DNA of 14,406 nucleotides, taken from positions 1 through 14,406 of the forward strand of contig JADGJG010000672.1 in assembly GCA_027596195.1 (NCBI GenBank), given 5' to 3'. Positions within the stretch are counted from its first letter, which is position 1, and each line of letters starts with the position of its first letter. Positions 1 through 8,620 of this stretch are shown piece after piece. The notes under the pieces are model-generated. The model had not been told where the DNA came from. It did not search any database and was given only the letters and a program-made list of their open reading frames with translations. Origin of the DNA: Podochytrium sp. JEL0797. Lineage: Eukaryota; Chytridiomycota; Chytridiomycetes; Chytridiales; Chytriomycetaceae. Both the position numbers and the translations under genes were made by a program.

Positions 1-247
1 CTTCTCCCACGCCTCGCGATGATGTCATGCCTACAGTATGTGTTTCGCGCTGCTGAGGATGGCCGCTTGGGTGGAGAGTGTTGAAAAAAGGGGGGGCCTT
101 GTTTTATTTTTGTTTTGTTTTTTTATATACCTCTTTCGGTTTGCACTTTATTCCGGCATTTATTTTATGAGTGTGACAGTGAATAATACTATCTGAGGTC
201 ATAAGGGTTAGGACTTCGACCGAGTTGGCTTGCTTCTTGGAACCCAT
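1..247 (-). CDS. possible 5' end of an unidentified gene, cut by the left edge
   Basis: A minus-strand ATG at 247 opens a short frame beginning MGSKKQANSVEVLTLMTSD. A plausible GT donor at 189 (GTATTA) and a CAG acceptor ending at 53 would join it, in phase 1, to a frame that stays open to the edge (ARNTYCRHDIIARRG). The proposed 137-base intron is AT-rich with long A and T runs, like other introns here. The donor is not the favoured GTGAGT, and two neighbouring acceptors are possible, one of which gives a stop. Unspliced, the frame ends at 104. I do not recognise the product. It would lie 155 bases downstream of the MRM1 stop, in the same orientation. It may be spurious. Confidence 0.3.
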
Positions 248-351
248 GATGGTTTCTCCCTTTGGGGAGTGAAAATTTCCCAAAATGTTCAATAAAACAA
301 AACAAAAGAAAAACCAGGAAAAACGGTATGCGGGTCCTTCAATGGGAGGCG

Positions 352-426
352 ATCCGCAACAAAGAAATTAAGAGCAGAATAGCAGTGATTCATTATTTAT
401 ATCATTTATATATCCGCAACAAAGAA
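352..426. repeat. short direct repeat, 60 bases apart
   Basis: The 15-mer ATCCGCAACAAAGAA occurs at 352-366 and again at 412-426, and both copies are followed after three mismatched bases by AAGAG. The second copy covers the last codons of MRM1; the first lies just downstream of its stop. This looks like a small local duplication of the gene's 3' end. No function is evident. Confidence 0.8.
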
Positions 427-1253
427 GACAAGAGAATTCCAGTCGCAACGGATACATTCAAGGAATCTAACGAGCCTTTGCCACCTTCTGAGGCCTTTGA
501 CGCGTCGGCAGACTCGTTGGGTATCAGCAAATGCAAGTCACACTGCTTCGAAACAGCTTTCCGGAGTCCTTCGCCTTCTGAGCCCATAACAAGAATGACT
601 GGAGAGTCGATGGGATCCTTGTCCCAGCACGAAACGACGCGACTTTTGGAGTTGTTTGAAATATCCGTGCCCAAGATGGACCACCCGTTTGCCTTTGAGT
701 CTTGCAGGAAGGTTGGCAAGTTTTTTGTCATGTAGAGGTTTGTGTATGATTCGAGAGCGCCGGCACTCGCTTTGGAGACTGCGGGAGACAGGGGCACAGT
801 TGCGTTTGAAGTAGTCAGAATACCGTCGATGGCCAAGAAGGAAGCAGTGCGGATGATTGCGCCCATGTTCATTGGGTCGTTGAGCTGGTCGAGTGCGAGC
901 CAGACGGGGAAGGCAAGGCGGCGCGGGTCGCGTTTTGGCGTGAAGCGCAGCGGCAGGGACTCCTTGTCGGACACGACTGCGGCGTAGTCTGCACCTTGAA
1001 GGGGAGAGAGACAGCGCAGGGCATCGAGGCGAAGCGGGGCGACTTCGAGGGCGAGGCCGTTTGTCGTGTTGGCAATGTGGCCGCCAACGCGCCGAGTCGC
1101 CACTTTGACGCCGTGAAGCACAGCCAGTCGCTGCGCCTCGATGCGCGCAGGCGACGCGTCGTCGCCATTCAAAATCAGACGGAATATCTGTCGCCGCTGC
1201 GCCTGAAGCGCCGCGAGCACAGGCGAGGACCCAACGAGAACTTCTTTGCTCAT
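402..1253 (-). CDS. MRM1: SpoU-family rRNA 2'-O-ribose methyltransferase, MRM1-like
   Basis: This 283-residue protein has the layout of SpoU/TrmH (SPOUT) enzymes, which transfer a methyl group from S-adenosylmethionine to a ribose 2'-OH. An N-terminal substrate-binding domain (VLVGSSPVLAAL, residues 5-16) is followed by the knotted catalytic domain. Motif 1 is LDQLNDPMNMGAIIRTA (121-137, with Asn129 and Arg135), motif 2 is ILVMGSEGEGL (220-230, Glu226), and motif 3 is DSLNVSVATG (263-272, Asn266). The protein resembles yeast MRM1, which modifies mitochondrial large-subunit rRNA. A Ser/Lys/Gly-rich insert sits between motifs 2 and 3 (about 246-261). The ATG at 1253 is used here, but it directly follows a T-rich tract ending in CCGCAG. 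It may therefore begin a second exon, with a presequence encoded upstream. The frame ends at TGA 402-404. RPB2 diverges from its 5' side. Confidence 0.88.
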   Translation of the reverse strand: MSKEVLVGSSPVLAALQAQRRQIFRLILNGDDASPARIEAQRLAVLHGVKVATRRVGGHIANTTNGLALEVAPLRLDALRCLSPLQGADYAAVVSDKESLPLRFTPKRDPRRLAFPVWLALDQLNDPMNMGAIIRTASFLAIDGILTTSNATVPLSPAVSKASAGALESYTNLYMTKNLPTFLQDSKANGWSILGTDISNNSKSRVVSCWDKDPIDSPVILVMGSEGEGLRKAVSKQCDLHLLIPNESADASKASEGGKGSLDSLNVSVATGILLSSLLRIYK

Positions 1254-1465
1254 CTGCGGGTTTTCAAAAAAAAAACAAAAGCGAAAAAAAAACAATGTCG
1301 TTCGATGGTACGCTTGGCTTCCCCTGAGCGAACCTGCCCCTGTCTATCTGTCTGTCTGCCTGCCGCATCGTCGCCGAAATACACTCCGAGACACTCCCCG
1401 CGCGTTGCACCCCCCGCGCCCCGTGTGTGCTTTATTGAAAAATAAAACAACCAGGCTTCGACTCG
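1254..1465. promoter_or_regulatory. shared divergent promoter region of MRM1 and RPB2
   Basis: These 212 bases separate the head-to-head starts of MRM1 (minus) and RPB2 (plus), so they must hold both promoters unless MRM1 has an upstream exon inside. The region contains two A runs at 1265-1293, a TGTC-type microsatellite, a C/G-rich stretch (1390-1425) and an A-rich leader (ATTGAAAAATAAAACAACC) just before the RPB2 ATG. I can identify no specific factor site or convincing TATA box. Confidence 0.5.
1341..1363. repeat. TGTC tetranucleotide microsatellite
   Basis: Imperfect tandem TGTC/TATC/TGCC units lie in the MRM1-RPB2 spacer. On the minus strand the same bases read as CAGA units and would encode a Arg/Gln/Asp-rich peptide if an upstream MRM1 exon exists. 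Confidence 0.75.
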
Positions 1466-4400
1466 ATGGACGCTGAGTTCGCCAACGACGTCAACGAGGA
1501 CCAGCCCTACCTCGATGCCGACGACGACGAGTACCTGACCCAGGAAGACTGCTGGAAGGTCATCTCTGCCTTCTTCAACGAGAAGGGCCTCGTGTCGCAA
1601 CAGCTCGAGTCCTTCAACGAGTTCATCCAGAACACCATGCAGGAGATTGTCCACGAGAATGGCCAGCTGATTGTCCAGACAAATCCGCAATACTCGGGCA
1701 ACGACGACGACGGCGCCGTGAGTCCGTTTTCGCTTGTCCCCCAGCCGCCGCGCTGCTCCACAACGAAAATAAACAAAAAACAATCCTTCCCCTCCCATCC
1801 CCCCTCAGAAACGCTACAACATCGAATTCGGCCAAGTCTATCTCGCAAAGCCAACGAGGCGTGAGGGCGAAGGCGAAGTCAACCCTCTATACCCGCAACA
1901 AGCTCGTCTGCGCAACCTGACCTACGCCGCCCCCATCTACATTGACGTGTCCATGCATGTGCGCGAGGCCATCGTTGCCGATGACGGCGAGCAGGAGTGG
2001 GTCGTGCGCGGCCAGCCCATACCTCCCCAACGTGTCCATATCGGTGAAATGCCTATCATGCTCAAGTCGGATTATTGCACCCTGAGTCAAACCGATACGG
2101 AGGGACTCTATGCTCTTGGCGAGTGTCCTTACGATCAGGTACACCCCTTGGTTGTCCTCCCCTGGGATTTTTCAGATTCCGAGCGAAGTCGGGCGTATCA
2201 CATTTTTCCGAGACTCGAATTTCAGACATTGGCGTCGAATGAACTAGCTGGATGCGTATCAACACTCAAAAGCGGATTCGTATCAATGTGTCACAGTCTC
2301 GGCAGTACAATATTGGCCAAATTGGGTCTACTCGCAACGTCCGAACAACGAAATGCACTTTGTGCCAAGCATGTGGCAAAGCGCCTCCCCCAATCCCCCA
2401 CCTCTCCCCTCCGTACGCCCCCCCTCCATACCCCCACTCCCCGTAATCACACTCTAACCCAACCCCCAAACTCAAAAAAAGGGTGGTTACTTTGTCATCA
2501 ACGGTTCCGAAAAAGTCCTGATTGGCCAAGAACGCATGGCCTCGAACCACGTCTACGTTTTCAGCAAAGCCCAACCGGCCACGTACCAATACAGTTGTGA
2601 GATTCGTAGTCAAGTCGAAAAGGGATCCAAAATGGCGAGTTCGCTGTTTATCAAAATGCTCAACGCCAAGGGCGAGCGCGCGCATGGGGGCCAAGTGATT
2701 CGAACGTCGTTGCCGTATATTAAGAGTGAGATTCCGATTGTGATTGTGTTTCGGGCGTTGGGGATTGTGTCGGATAAGGAGATTATGGAGAAGATTTGGT
2801 TTGTCGGATGTTTTTTTTTTTTTTTTGGGGGCGCGTTTTTGCTTACAGGTTCTTTTTTTTCTCGGGTTCGCGTTTACTCTACAAATTCAATAGCTACGAC
2901 TTTGAAGACGTGGCCATGCTCGAACTCCTGAAACCCTGTATCGACGAATCCTTTGTCATCCAAACGCAAGAAGTTGCCCTCGACTTTATCGGCAAGCGTG
3001 GAAACTCGATCGGAGCGACCAAAGACAAGCGCGTCAAATACGCGCAAGACATTCTCCAAAAGGAAATGCTGCCGCACGTATCTGTCAAGGCGCACCAAGA
3101 GTCCCGCAAGGCCTTCTTTTTCGGATACATGATCCATCGGTTGCTCCTGGCTGCGTTGAAGCGGAGGGATTTTGACGATCGTGATCACTTTGGAAAGAAG
3201 CGGTTGGATTTGGCGGGGCCGTTGATGACGGGGTTGTTTCGGTTGTTGTTTCGAAAGTTGACGAAGGATGTTAGTCGGCAGCTTCAAAAGGTGACTTTTT
3301 CTTCTTTTTTGATTTCGTTTTCGCTGGGTCTCCCTCCTTCTCCGTCTTCTCTCGCTGTTTTGGCACTTTCCCGGTCGTTTCCCAATCGAAAGCCCCGAGA
3401 CTCACTATTTTTCAAACAACCCCCCAAAAGGCTGTCGAATCCAACAAAGTCTTTACCGAACAATCCCTCAAAACCGCCATCGACGCCAACATTATCAAAA
3501 ACGGACTCAAATACTCTCTCGCGACGGGCAACTGGGGCGAACAGCAAAAATCGATGCAAGCGCGTGCGGGTGTGAGTCAGGTATTGAACCGATACACGTT
3601 CGCATCCACGCTCTCGCACTTGCGTCGTCTCAACACCCCGATTGGACGTGACGGAAAGCTTGCCAAGCCGCGTCAGTTGCACAACACACATTGGGGGATG
3701 GTGTGTCCTGCCGAGACTCCGGAGGGACAAGCGTGTGGGCTTGTCAAGAACATGAGTTTGATGAGTATCGTGACGGTTGGGTCTCCGTCTGGACCGTTCA
3801 AGGACCACTTGGAGGAGATGGGGATGGAGACTTTGGAGGACATTGGACCGGATGGCATGTCGAAAGCGACCAAGATTTTCCTGAACGGCATGTGGGTCGG
3901 GTTGTACCGGGACCCTGATGCGCTCGTGCAGCAGTTGAAGGAGTTGAGACGGACGTGTGAGGTGAAGCCGGAGGTGAGTATTGTGCGGGATGTGGCGGAG
4001 AATGAGTTGCGGTTGTATACGGATGCGGGGCGGATTTGTCGGCCGTTGTTTATTGTGGATGAGGAGAGGCAGAAGTTGAAGATTACCAAGAATGATGTGG
4101 CGGCGTTGGGGGAGCCGGATAATGTGAGTTGTTCTTTGGGGGTGAGGGGGATGTTTTTGGTTTTGACTGTTTTCTTTGTTGGTGTTTTAGCAACCGTTCA
4201 GCTATCTGTTCCAAATTGGAGTCATTGAGCTTCTCGACACGGAGGAAGAAGAAACCATCATGATTGCCATGACGCCGGACGATCTGGAAGCCGCGCGCAT
4301 GGCGACACTGGGGATCCCTGAGCCGCACAAGGAGAAGAACAGAACGGAAAGACATGTGCTTGTGTCAACTTTGACGCGGGAATGGACGCATTGCGAGATT

Positions 4401-6126
4401 CATCCGGCCATGATTTTGGGGATTTGTGCAAGTATTATTCCGTTCCCGGATCATAATCAGGTATGTTTTGTGTGTAGGGGGGGAGAGGGGGGGCGTTTTT
4501 TTTCACACCACGAATCCAGTCCCCGCGTAACTGTTACCAATCTGCGATGGGAAAACAAGCCATGGGAATCTTCCTCACCAACTTCCAACTCCGCATGGAC
4601 ACTATGATGAACATTCTGTTCTACCCGCAAAAACCACTCGCCTCGACGCGTTCGATGGAGTACCTCCGATTCCGCGAGCTCCCCGCCGGTCAAAACGCCA
4701 TTGTGTGCATCTGTTGCTACTCTGGTTACAACCAAGAAGATTCCTTGATCATGAACCAATCGTCGATTGACCGTGGGCTTTTCCGGTCCCTCTATTACCG
4801 CGTGTACATGGACAGGGAGGAGAAGGAAGGGTTGATTCAGAAGCAAATGTTTGAGAAACCGACGCGGGAGAACACGTTGAGATTGCGTCAAGGGTCGTAT
4901 GAGAAGTTGGACGAGGACGGACTCATTTGCCCCGGCACGCGTGTGAGTGGAGACGATATTATCATCGGCAAGACGGTTCCTGTCCCGAAGGATTCGGAGG
5001 AACTCGGGCAACGGACTTCGACGCACACGAAGCGCGATGCGTCGACGCCGTTGAAGAGTACGGAGTCGGGGATTATTGATCAGGTGATGTTGACGACGAA
5101 TGCGGATGGAGAAAAGTTTGTGAAGGTGCGGATGCGGTCAATTCGTGTTCCGCAAATTGGAGACAAGTTTGCTGTGAGTATTTATTTTTTTTTGGTGGGG
5201 GGGAGGCGGGGTGGTGGCTTATTTTTTGGGAAATGCCTAGTCTCGTCACGGTCAAAAGGGAACCTGTGGAATCACGTACCGTACCGAAGATATGCCCTTC
5301 ACGCGCGATGGAATCACGCCCGACATTATCATCAACCCGCACGCCATTCCCTCGCGTATGACGATTGGACACTTGGTCGAATGTCTCCTCGGCAAAGTCG
5401 CCACGCACACGGGTCACGAAGGAGACGCGACTCCCTTCACGTCCGTGAATGTCGAAGACATTTCGGAACAGCTCGCGAGTTTTGGGTTCCAAAAGCGTGG
5501 GTTTGAGGTGTTGTTCAATGGACACACTGGTCGCAAGTTGAATGCACAGGTGTACACGGGCCCCACGTATTACCAACGTTTGAAGCACATGGTGGATGAT
5601 AAGATTCATTCAAGAGCTAGAGGTCCTGTGCAGATTTTGACGAGGCAGCCTGTGGAGGGGAGATCGAGGGATGGTGGGTTGCGGTTTGGAGAGATGGAGA
5701 GAGTATGTGTTTTTTTTTGGAGGGGGGGTGCGGTTGCTGATTTTTTTTTTGTAGGATTGCATGATTTCTCATGGAGCTGCGCAGTTTTTGAAGGTGGGAG
5801 TTTTGTGTGTTGTATGTGTGCGTTTTTACTAAACCCGAAACGGTTGTTTACAGGAACGTTTGTTTGACGTTTCCGACGCTTACCGGATCCACGTGTGTGA
5901 CCTCTGCGGTCTGATGGCCATCGCGAACCTCAAAAAGAACAGTTTCCAGTGCCGCAGTTGTTCCAACAGTACGAGAATTTCGCAGATTCATATTCCGTAT
6001 GCTTGCAAGCTGTTGTTCCAAGAGTTGAGTTTTTTTTCAATTTGGGGTTTTTTTTTGGTTTTGGCTGACTTTGTGTTGCGTAGGCTCATGGCCATGAATA
6101 TTGCACCTCGTTTGATGGTTGGTTGA
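1466..6126 (+). CDS. RPB2: DNA-directed RNA polymerase II second-largest subunit (RPB2), 11 exons
   Basis: RPB2 forms the wall, protrusion, lobe and hybrid-binding part of nuclear RNA polymerase II and shares the active site with RPB1. I place exons at 1466-1717, 1809-2138, 2482-2798, 2894-3290, 3431-4123, 4191-4460, 4520-5173, 5241-5702, 5755-5793, 5854-6023 and 6084-6126. The total is 3627 bases or 1208 residues, a normal length. All joins keep frame and match conserved blocks: [50 protein letters not shown] around residues 822-828 (the Glu-Asp pair at 826-827 lies at the active site); GDKFA joined to [22 protein letters not shown]. The C-terminal zinc site has Cys1153, 1156, 1171 and 1174, and the protein ends in the clamp helix MAMNIAPRL. 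Exon 9 is only 39 bases (13 residues). The exon 3-4 join gives EKICYDFED, which decides the acceptor at 2893 over an earlier one. Most donors are GTGAGT or GTATGT; introns 3 (GTTTGT) and 10 (GTTGAG) are weaker. Confidence 0.97.
2139..2481 (+). other. RPB2 intron 2, unusually long for this gene
   Basis: At 343 bases this intron is at least twice as long as any other RPB2 intron (59-140). The flanking exons join as ECPYDQ then [11 protein letters not shown], which leaves no missing conserved residues, so no cryptic exon is needed. Its 3' half (about 2385-2460) is extremely C-rich, and the acceptor is preceded by seven A residues instead of a pyrimidine tract. GCGTATCA-like words recur at about 2189, 2252 and 2279. 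Confidence 0.85.
2811..2826. repeat. poly-T run in RPB2 intron 3
   Basis: Sixteen consecutive T residues lie inside RPB2 intron 3 (2799-2893). Similar 8-11 base T runs occur in introns 7, 8 and 10, so T tracts are a general feature of introns here. The exact length is prone to sequencing error. Confidence 0.8.
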
Positions 6127-6683
6127 GGAGTTGAAAGTGTTTTTGGATGAAGGGAGGGGAAAAGAAGAAAGTTTTTGCGGCGTTGTGCAAAAAAGAATCA
6201 TCGATTTTTTTTATATTTTTTTTTGTGTTGTTCCTCATTGAGGGAAAGAAATTGTGAAAACTATCGTGTGAAAAGAATGTTTTTCCTGAAATGACGTTTG
6301 TGGAGGTGTTGGGGCGCGTTGGAAGGGGGGTTAGTTTGTGAACGGACAGGGGTTCTACGCAGGACTCCCACTTTGCTTCACCCCAGTATCAGTACCTGTT
6401 ACACAACAACCCCAGCCTCAGTTTTTTGCCTCTGGTGTGTCAGAAATCTTGAAGGATGAAACGGTGGATTTTATGGGAGTGGGCGCGTGGCGAGAGCTGA
6501 ATGCTGTTGTTCAACGTACGACCAAAACGATTGGAAAGCAATTGCCTGACAATTGCTGGAGAGGAAAAAGAATGAACTGTGGTTCGCCATCCAACTCAAT
6601 GACTCATCGTGGAGATGGCTCGAGCGCGCATGTGCTTCCGAAAATGGAGATTTTTCCAGAAAACCACTCCCAAAACCACAGCC
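6127..6683 (+). other. RPB2-metacaspase spacer with an unexplained open frame
   Basis: The first 200 bases after the RPB2 stop are T- and A-rich and presumably hold its 3' UTR and poly(A) signals, although I see no clear AATAAA. From 6338 one frame stays open to 6736 and reads like protein (EILKDETVDFMGVGAWREL), but it lacks an early ATG. It loses its protein-like character near 6560, where another frame (KKNELWFAIQLNDSSWRWL) takes over. This could be an upstream metacaspase exon, a transcribed leader or a gene remnant. I recognise no domain. Confidence 0.4.
6537..6557. repeat. 8-bp perfect inverted repeat with a 5-base loop
   Basis: AGCAATTG (6537-6544) and CAATTGCT (6550-6557) are perfect reverse complements flanking CCTGA. 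The repeat lies where the two protein-like frames of the spacer change over. It has no T tract, so it is not a recognisable terminator. It may be chance. Confidence 0.6.
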
Positions 6684-7976
6684 ATGTCACACCACCATCC
6701 CATCCACAACCGCGAGATCTCTCTCAACCACGCTAGAGGCTTCGAAGGTGGTAAATATCCCCCTTCCTACTTTCCCAACTGGCAAACCACTCGGGAACTT
6801 GGACACCCAATCAAAAACGACAAATACTGATCAATCCGGCATTAACCAGGCGGCCACAAGAAAGCCCTCCTGATCGGCATCAACTACATCGGAACCGCGC
6901 ACGCCCTCAACGGGTGCATCGCGGACGTCAAGCACATGCAGCAGTTTTTGGTGGAGCACCGCGGATACAAAAACAGCCCGACGACGATGGTGTTTATGAG
7001 CGATGAGGCCACGGACTCGCACTTGAAGCCCACATTCAAGAACATGTTGGCTGCGTTCCAGGTATTTGGGTTGGATTGGAGTGTCTTGCCACACCGCGAG
7101 GAGGGTGCTTGGAACTGAATTTTCCCCCATTTGCAAGTGGCTGACGACGGGGAACAAGCCGGGTGATTCGCTGTTCCTTCACTATTCGGGCCACGGTGCC
7201 CAAATGAAGAGTGCGACTCACCCTTCGGGGCAGGAAGACTGCTTGGTTCCGTTGGATTATGAGACTGTTGGGTGCATCGACGCCGATTTCCTCCACCGTG
7301 CATTGTACAAGAGTCTTGCTTCGGGTGTCAAACTCACAATTGTGTTTGACTGTTGCCACTCTGTAAGTTTCAGCACAATGTGAAAAGTCGACTAAGCGCA
7401 ACGGCTGGCTGGTCGCGTTGCCCGATTTCTAACCGCAAACACTCATCAACCGATCAGGGAACCATGCTCGAACTCCCGTACACCTATCGTCCAACCGAAG
7501 AAGGAGACATGGCGCAGAAGCAGCAAGAAGCAGTCAAAAAGGTGCTGTCAGAAGTCACGACGCTGTTCAAGGGCGGTTTCAGCGTTTCATCGCTCGGAAA
7601 CGCTCAAGAGATTTTGGCCGAAGTGCAAGGATTGGCGAGTTTGTTCACCCACAGATCGGACGTGGATGTGGACACGCGTGGGTTCAAGCACGAGCATTTC
7701 ACGGCCGAGTTGGATGCGGAGCATGAGGACAAGCCAGTGATGGTGATTTCGGGGTGCAAAGACGACCAGACGAGTGCGGACACGTCGGTGCAGGGATATG
7801 GGAGCACTGGAGCGCTTTCGTACGCGGTGATGAGCAAGTTGAAGGAGGGAGGAGCTGTGTCTTACGAGGACATGCTTGCTTATATCCGTGCCTTCATGCA
7901 GAAGACGAATTTGTCTCAAGTCCCGCAGTTGAGCTGTGGAATGGAGGTGGACCCTACGGGCACTTTTGAGTTCTGA
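6684..7976 (+). CDS. MCA1: type I metacaspase (caspase-like cysteine protease), four exons
   Basis: Metacaspases are clan CD cysteine proteases that cut after Arg or Lys, usually need calcium, and act in stress responses, protein quality control and cell death. Exons are 6684-6750, 6850-7061, 7138-7362 and 7458-7976, giving 340 residues. The p20 core begins HKKALLIGINY near residue 25. The catalytic His112 lies in HYSGHGAQ and the catalytic Cys166 in DCCHS, completed to DCCHSG across intron 3. The C-terminal part has the expected VMVISGCKDDQTSAD block and ends in the GALSYAVM...SQVPQLSCG region. The ATG at 6684 has a good context (GCCATG) and gives only about 23 residues before the core, with no long Pro/Gln-rich prodomain. 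In-frame ATGs at 6615 and 6630 are alternatives. Exon 1 could use a GT donor at 6748 or 6751, differing by one Gly. The second (GTAAAT) is the better match. Confidence 0.93.
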
Positions 7977-7996
7977 GTTTAAATGCCGTTTTGGAA

Positions 7997-8620
7997 TTAA
8001 AGATGTTCTTGGAAAGTAAATGAAAGGCGCGGTATCAAGGAGGAGTGCGGCCAGGGGTGCGTCCATATGTGGCGCAAAAGAACGCGTGCGAAAAAAAATT
8101 GACGTTGAACAGAAAGAGCCTTAAGCAGATGCTCACAAGAAAACAGAGCATCCTTGACCGACTGCTTGCCGACGCCGATGAGGGCGCAAGCGCGTCGCTC
8201 ACCAAGCAGCTCGCCCTTCTTGGGTGGGGAATCAAGTTTGGATACGAGCACAAACTCGCTCAGCGGGCTGGGGGAAAGGCGCTCGGTGGGCTCTTCCTCA
8301 GCCTGCTTGTGCTTCTGTGTGGTGAGCAAGTACGCGAGCTGGCCGCAAGCATCAGCACGAACTCCTTCACGAGGTTGGTGGATGAGTGGGTGGGTGTGGA
8401 AACGCAATGAAACTCACTGCCGGCAAGCAGAACCACCAGCATCTTCCTCGCACCACATCCAGACGGAGCCGAAATAGTCGCGCAACTTGTTGCCGAAATG
8501 AAGAAGAGCGCGCTGTTTTCGCACGATTGCCTCTGGATCGATACCTTTTGCGTAAGTGTGGGTGTCGTTCCACCACCACGCGAGCAGCAAGGTGTTTCTG
8601 CTTCCACGTTCTCCCTTCAT
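7997..8620 (-). CDS. candidate minus-strand gene, unidentified (competes with a plus-strand model)
   Basis: An ATG at 8620 opens a frame containing PEAIVRKQRALLHFGNKLR and DYFGSVWMWCEEDA. A GTGAGT donor at 8417 and a C-rich CCCCCAG acceptor ending at 8268 would join it in phase to PLSEFVLVSKLDSPPKKGEL and CALIGVGKQSVKDALFS, ending at 7997. That makes 157 residues. The skipped 150 bases are also open in the same frame (QKHKQAEEEPTERLSP), so the intron is uncertain. Codons favour AAG, CAG, GAG and CTC like the known genes. The first 24 residues (Trp-rich) look like non-coding sequence, so the true start may be in another exon. It would end 20 bases from the metacaspase stop, tail to tail. I do not recognise the family. 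The opposite strand is equally open. Confidence 0.38.

Noticed and set aside
1250..1798. Minus-strand 182-residue frame overlapping RPB2 exon 1
   Set aside because: Starts from a non-ATG codon region within RPB2 intron 1 and is antisense to exon 1; only the part beyond 1253 is considered, as a possible MRM1 leader.
2849..2893. Earlier acceptor (GCTTACAG at about 2848) for RPB2 intron 3
   Set aside because: It would add residues and break the conserved EKICYDFED join; the acceptor at 2893 reproduces the family sequence exactly.
3554..3590. GTGAGT inside RPB2 exon 5 (around 3571) as a donor
   Set aside because: The sequence reads straight through the conserved [12 protein letters not shown] block, so it is coding, not a splice site.
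3284..5609. Minus-strand open frames opposite RPB2 (3673-4089, 4457-5026, 5073-5609)
   Set aside because: They lie antisense to highly conserved RPB2 exons and show no protein character of their own; they are shadows of its codon pattern.
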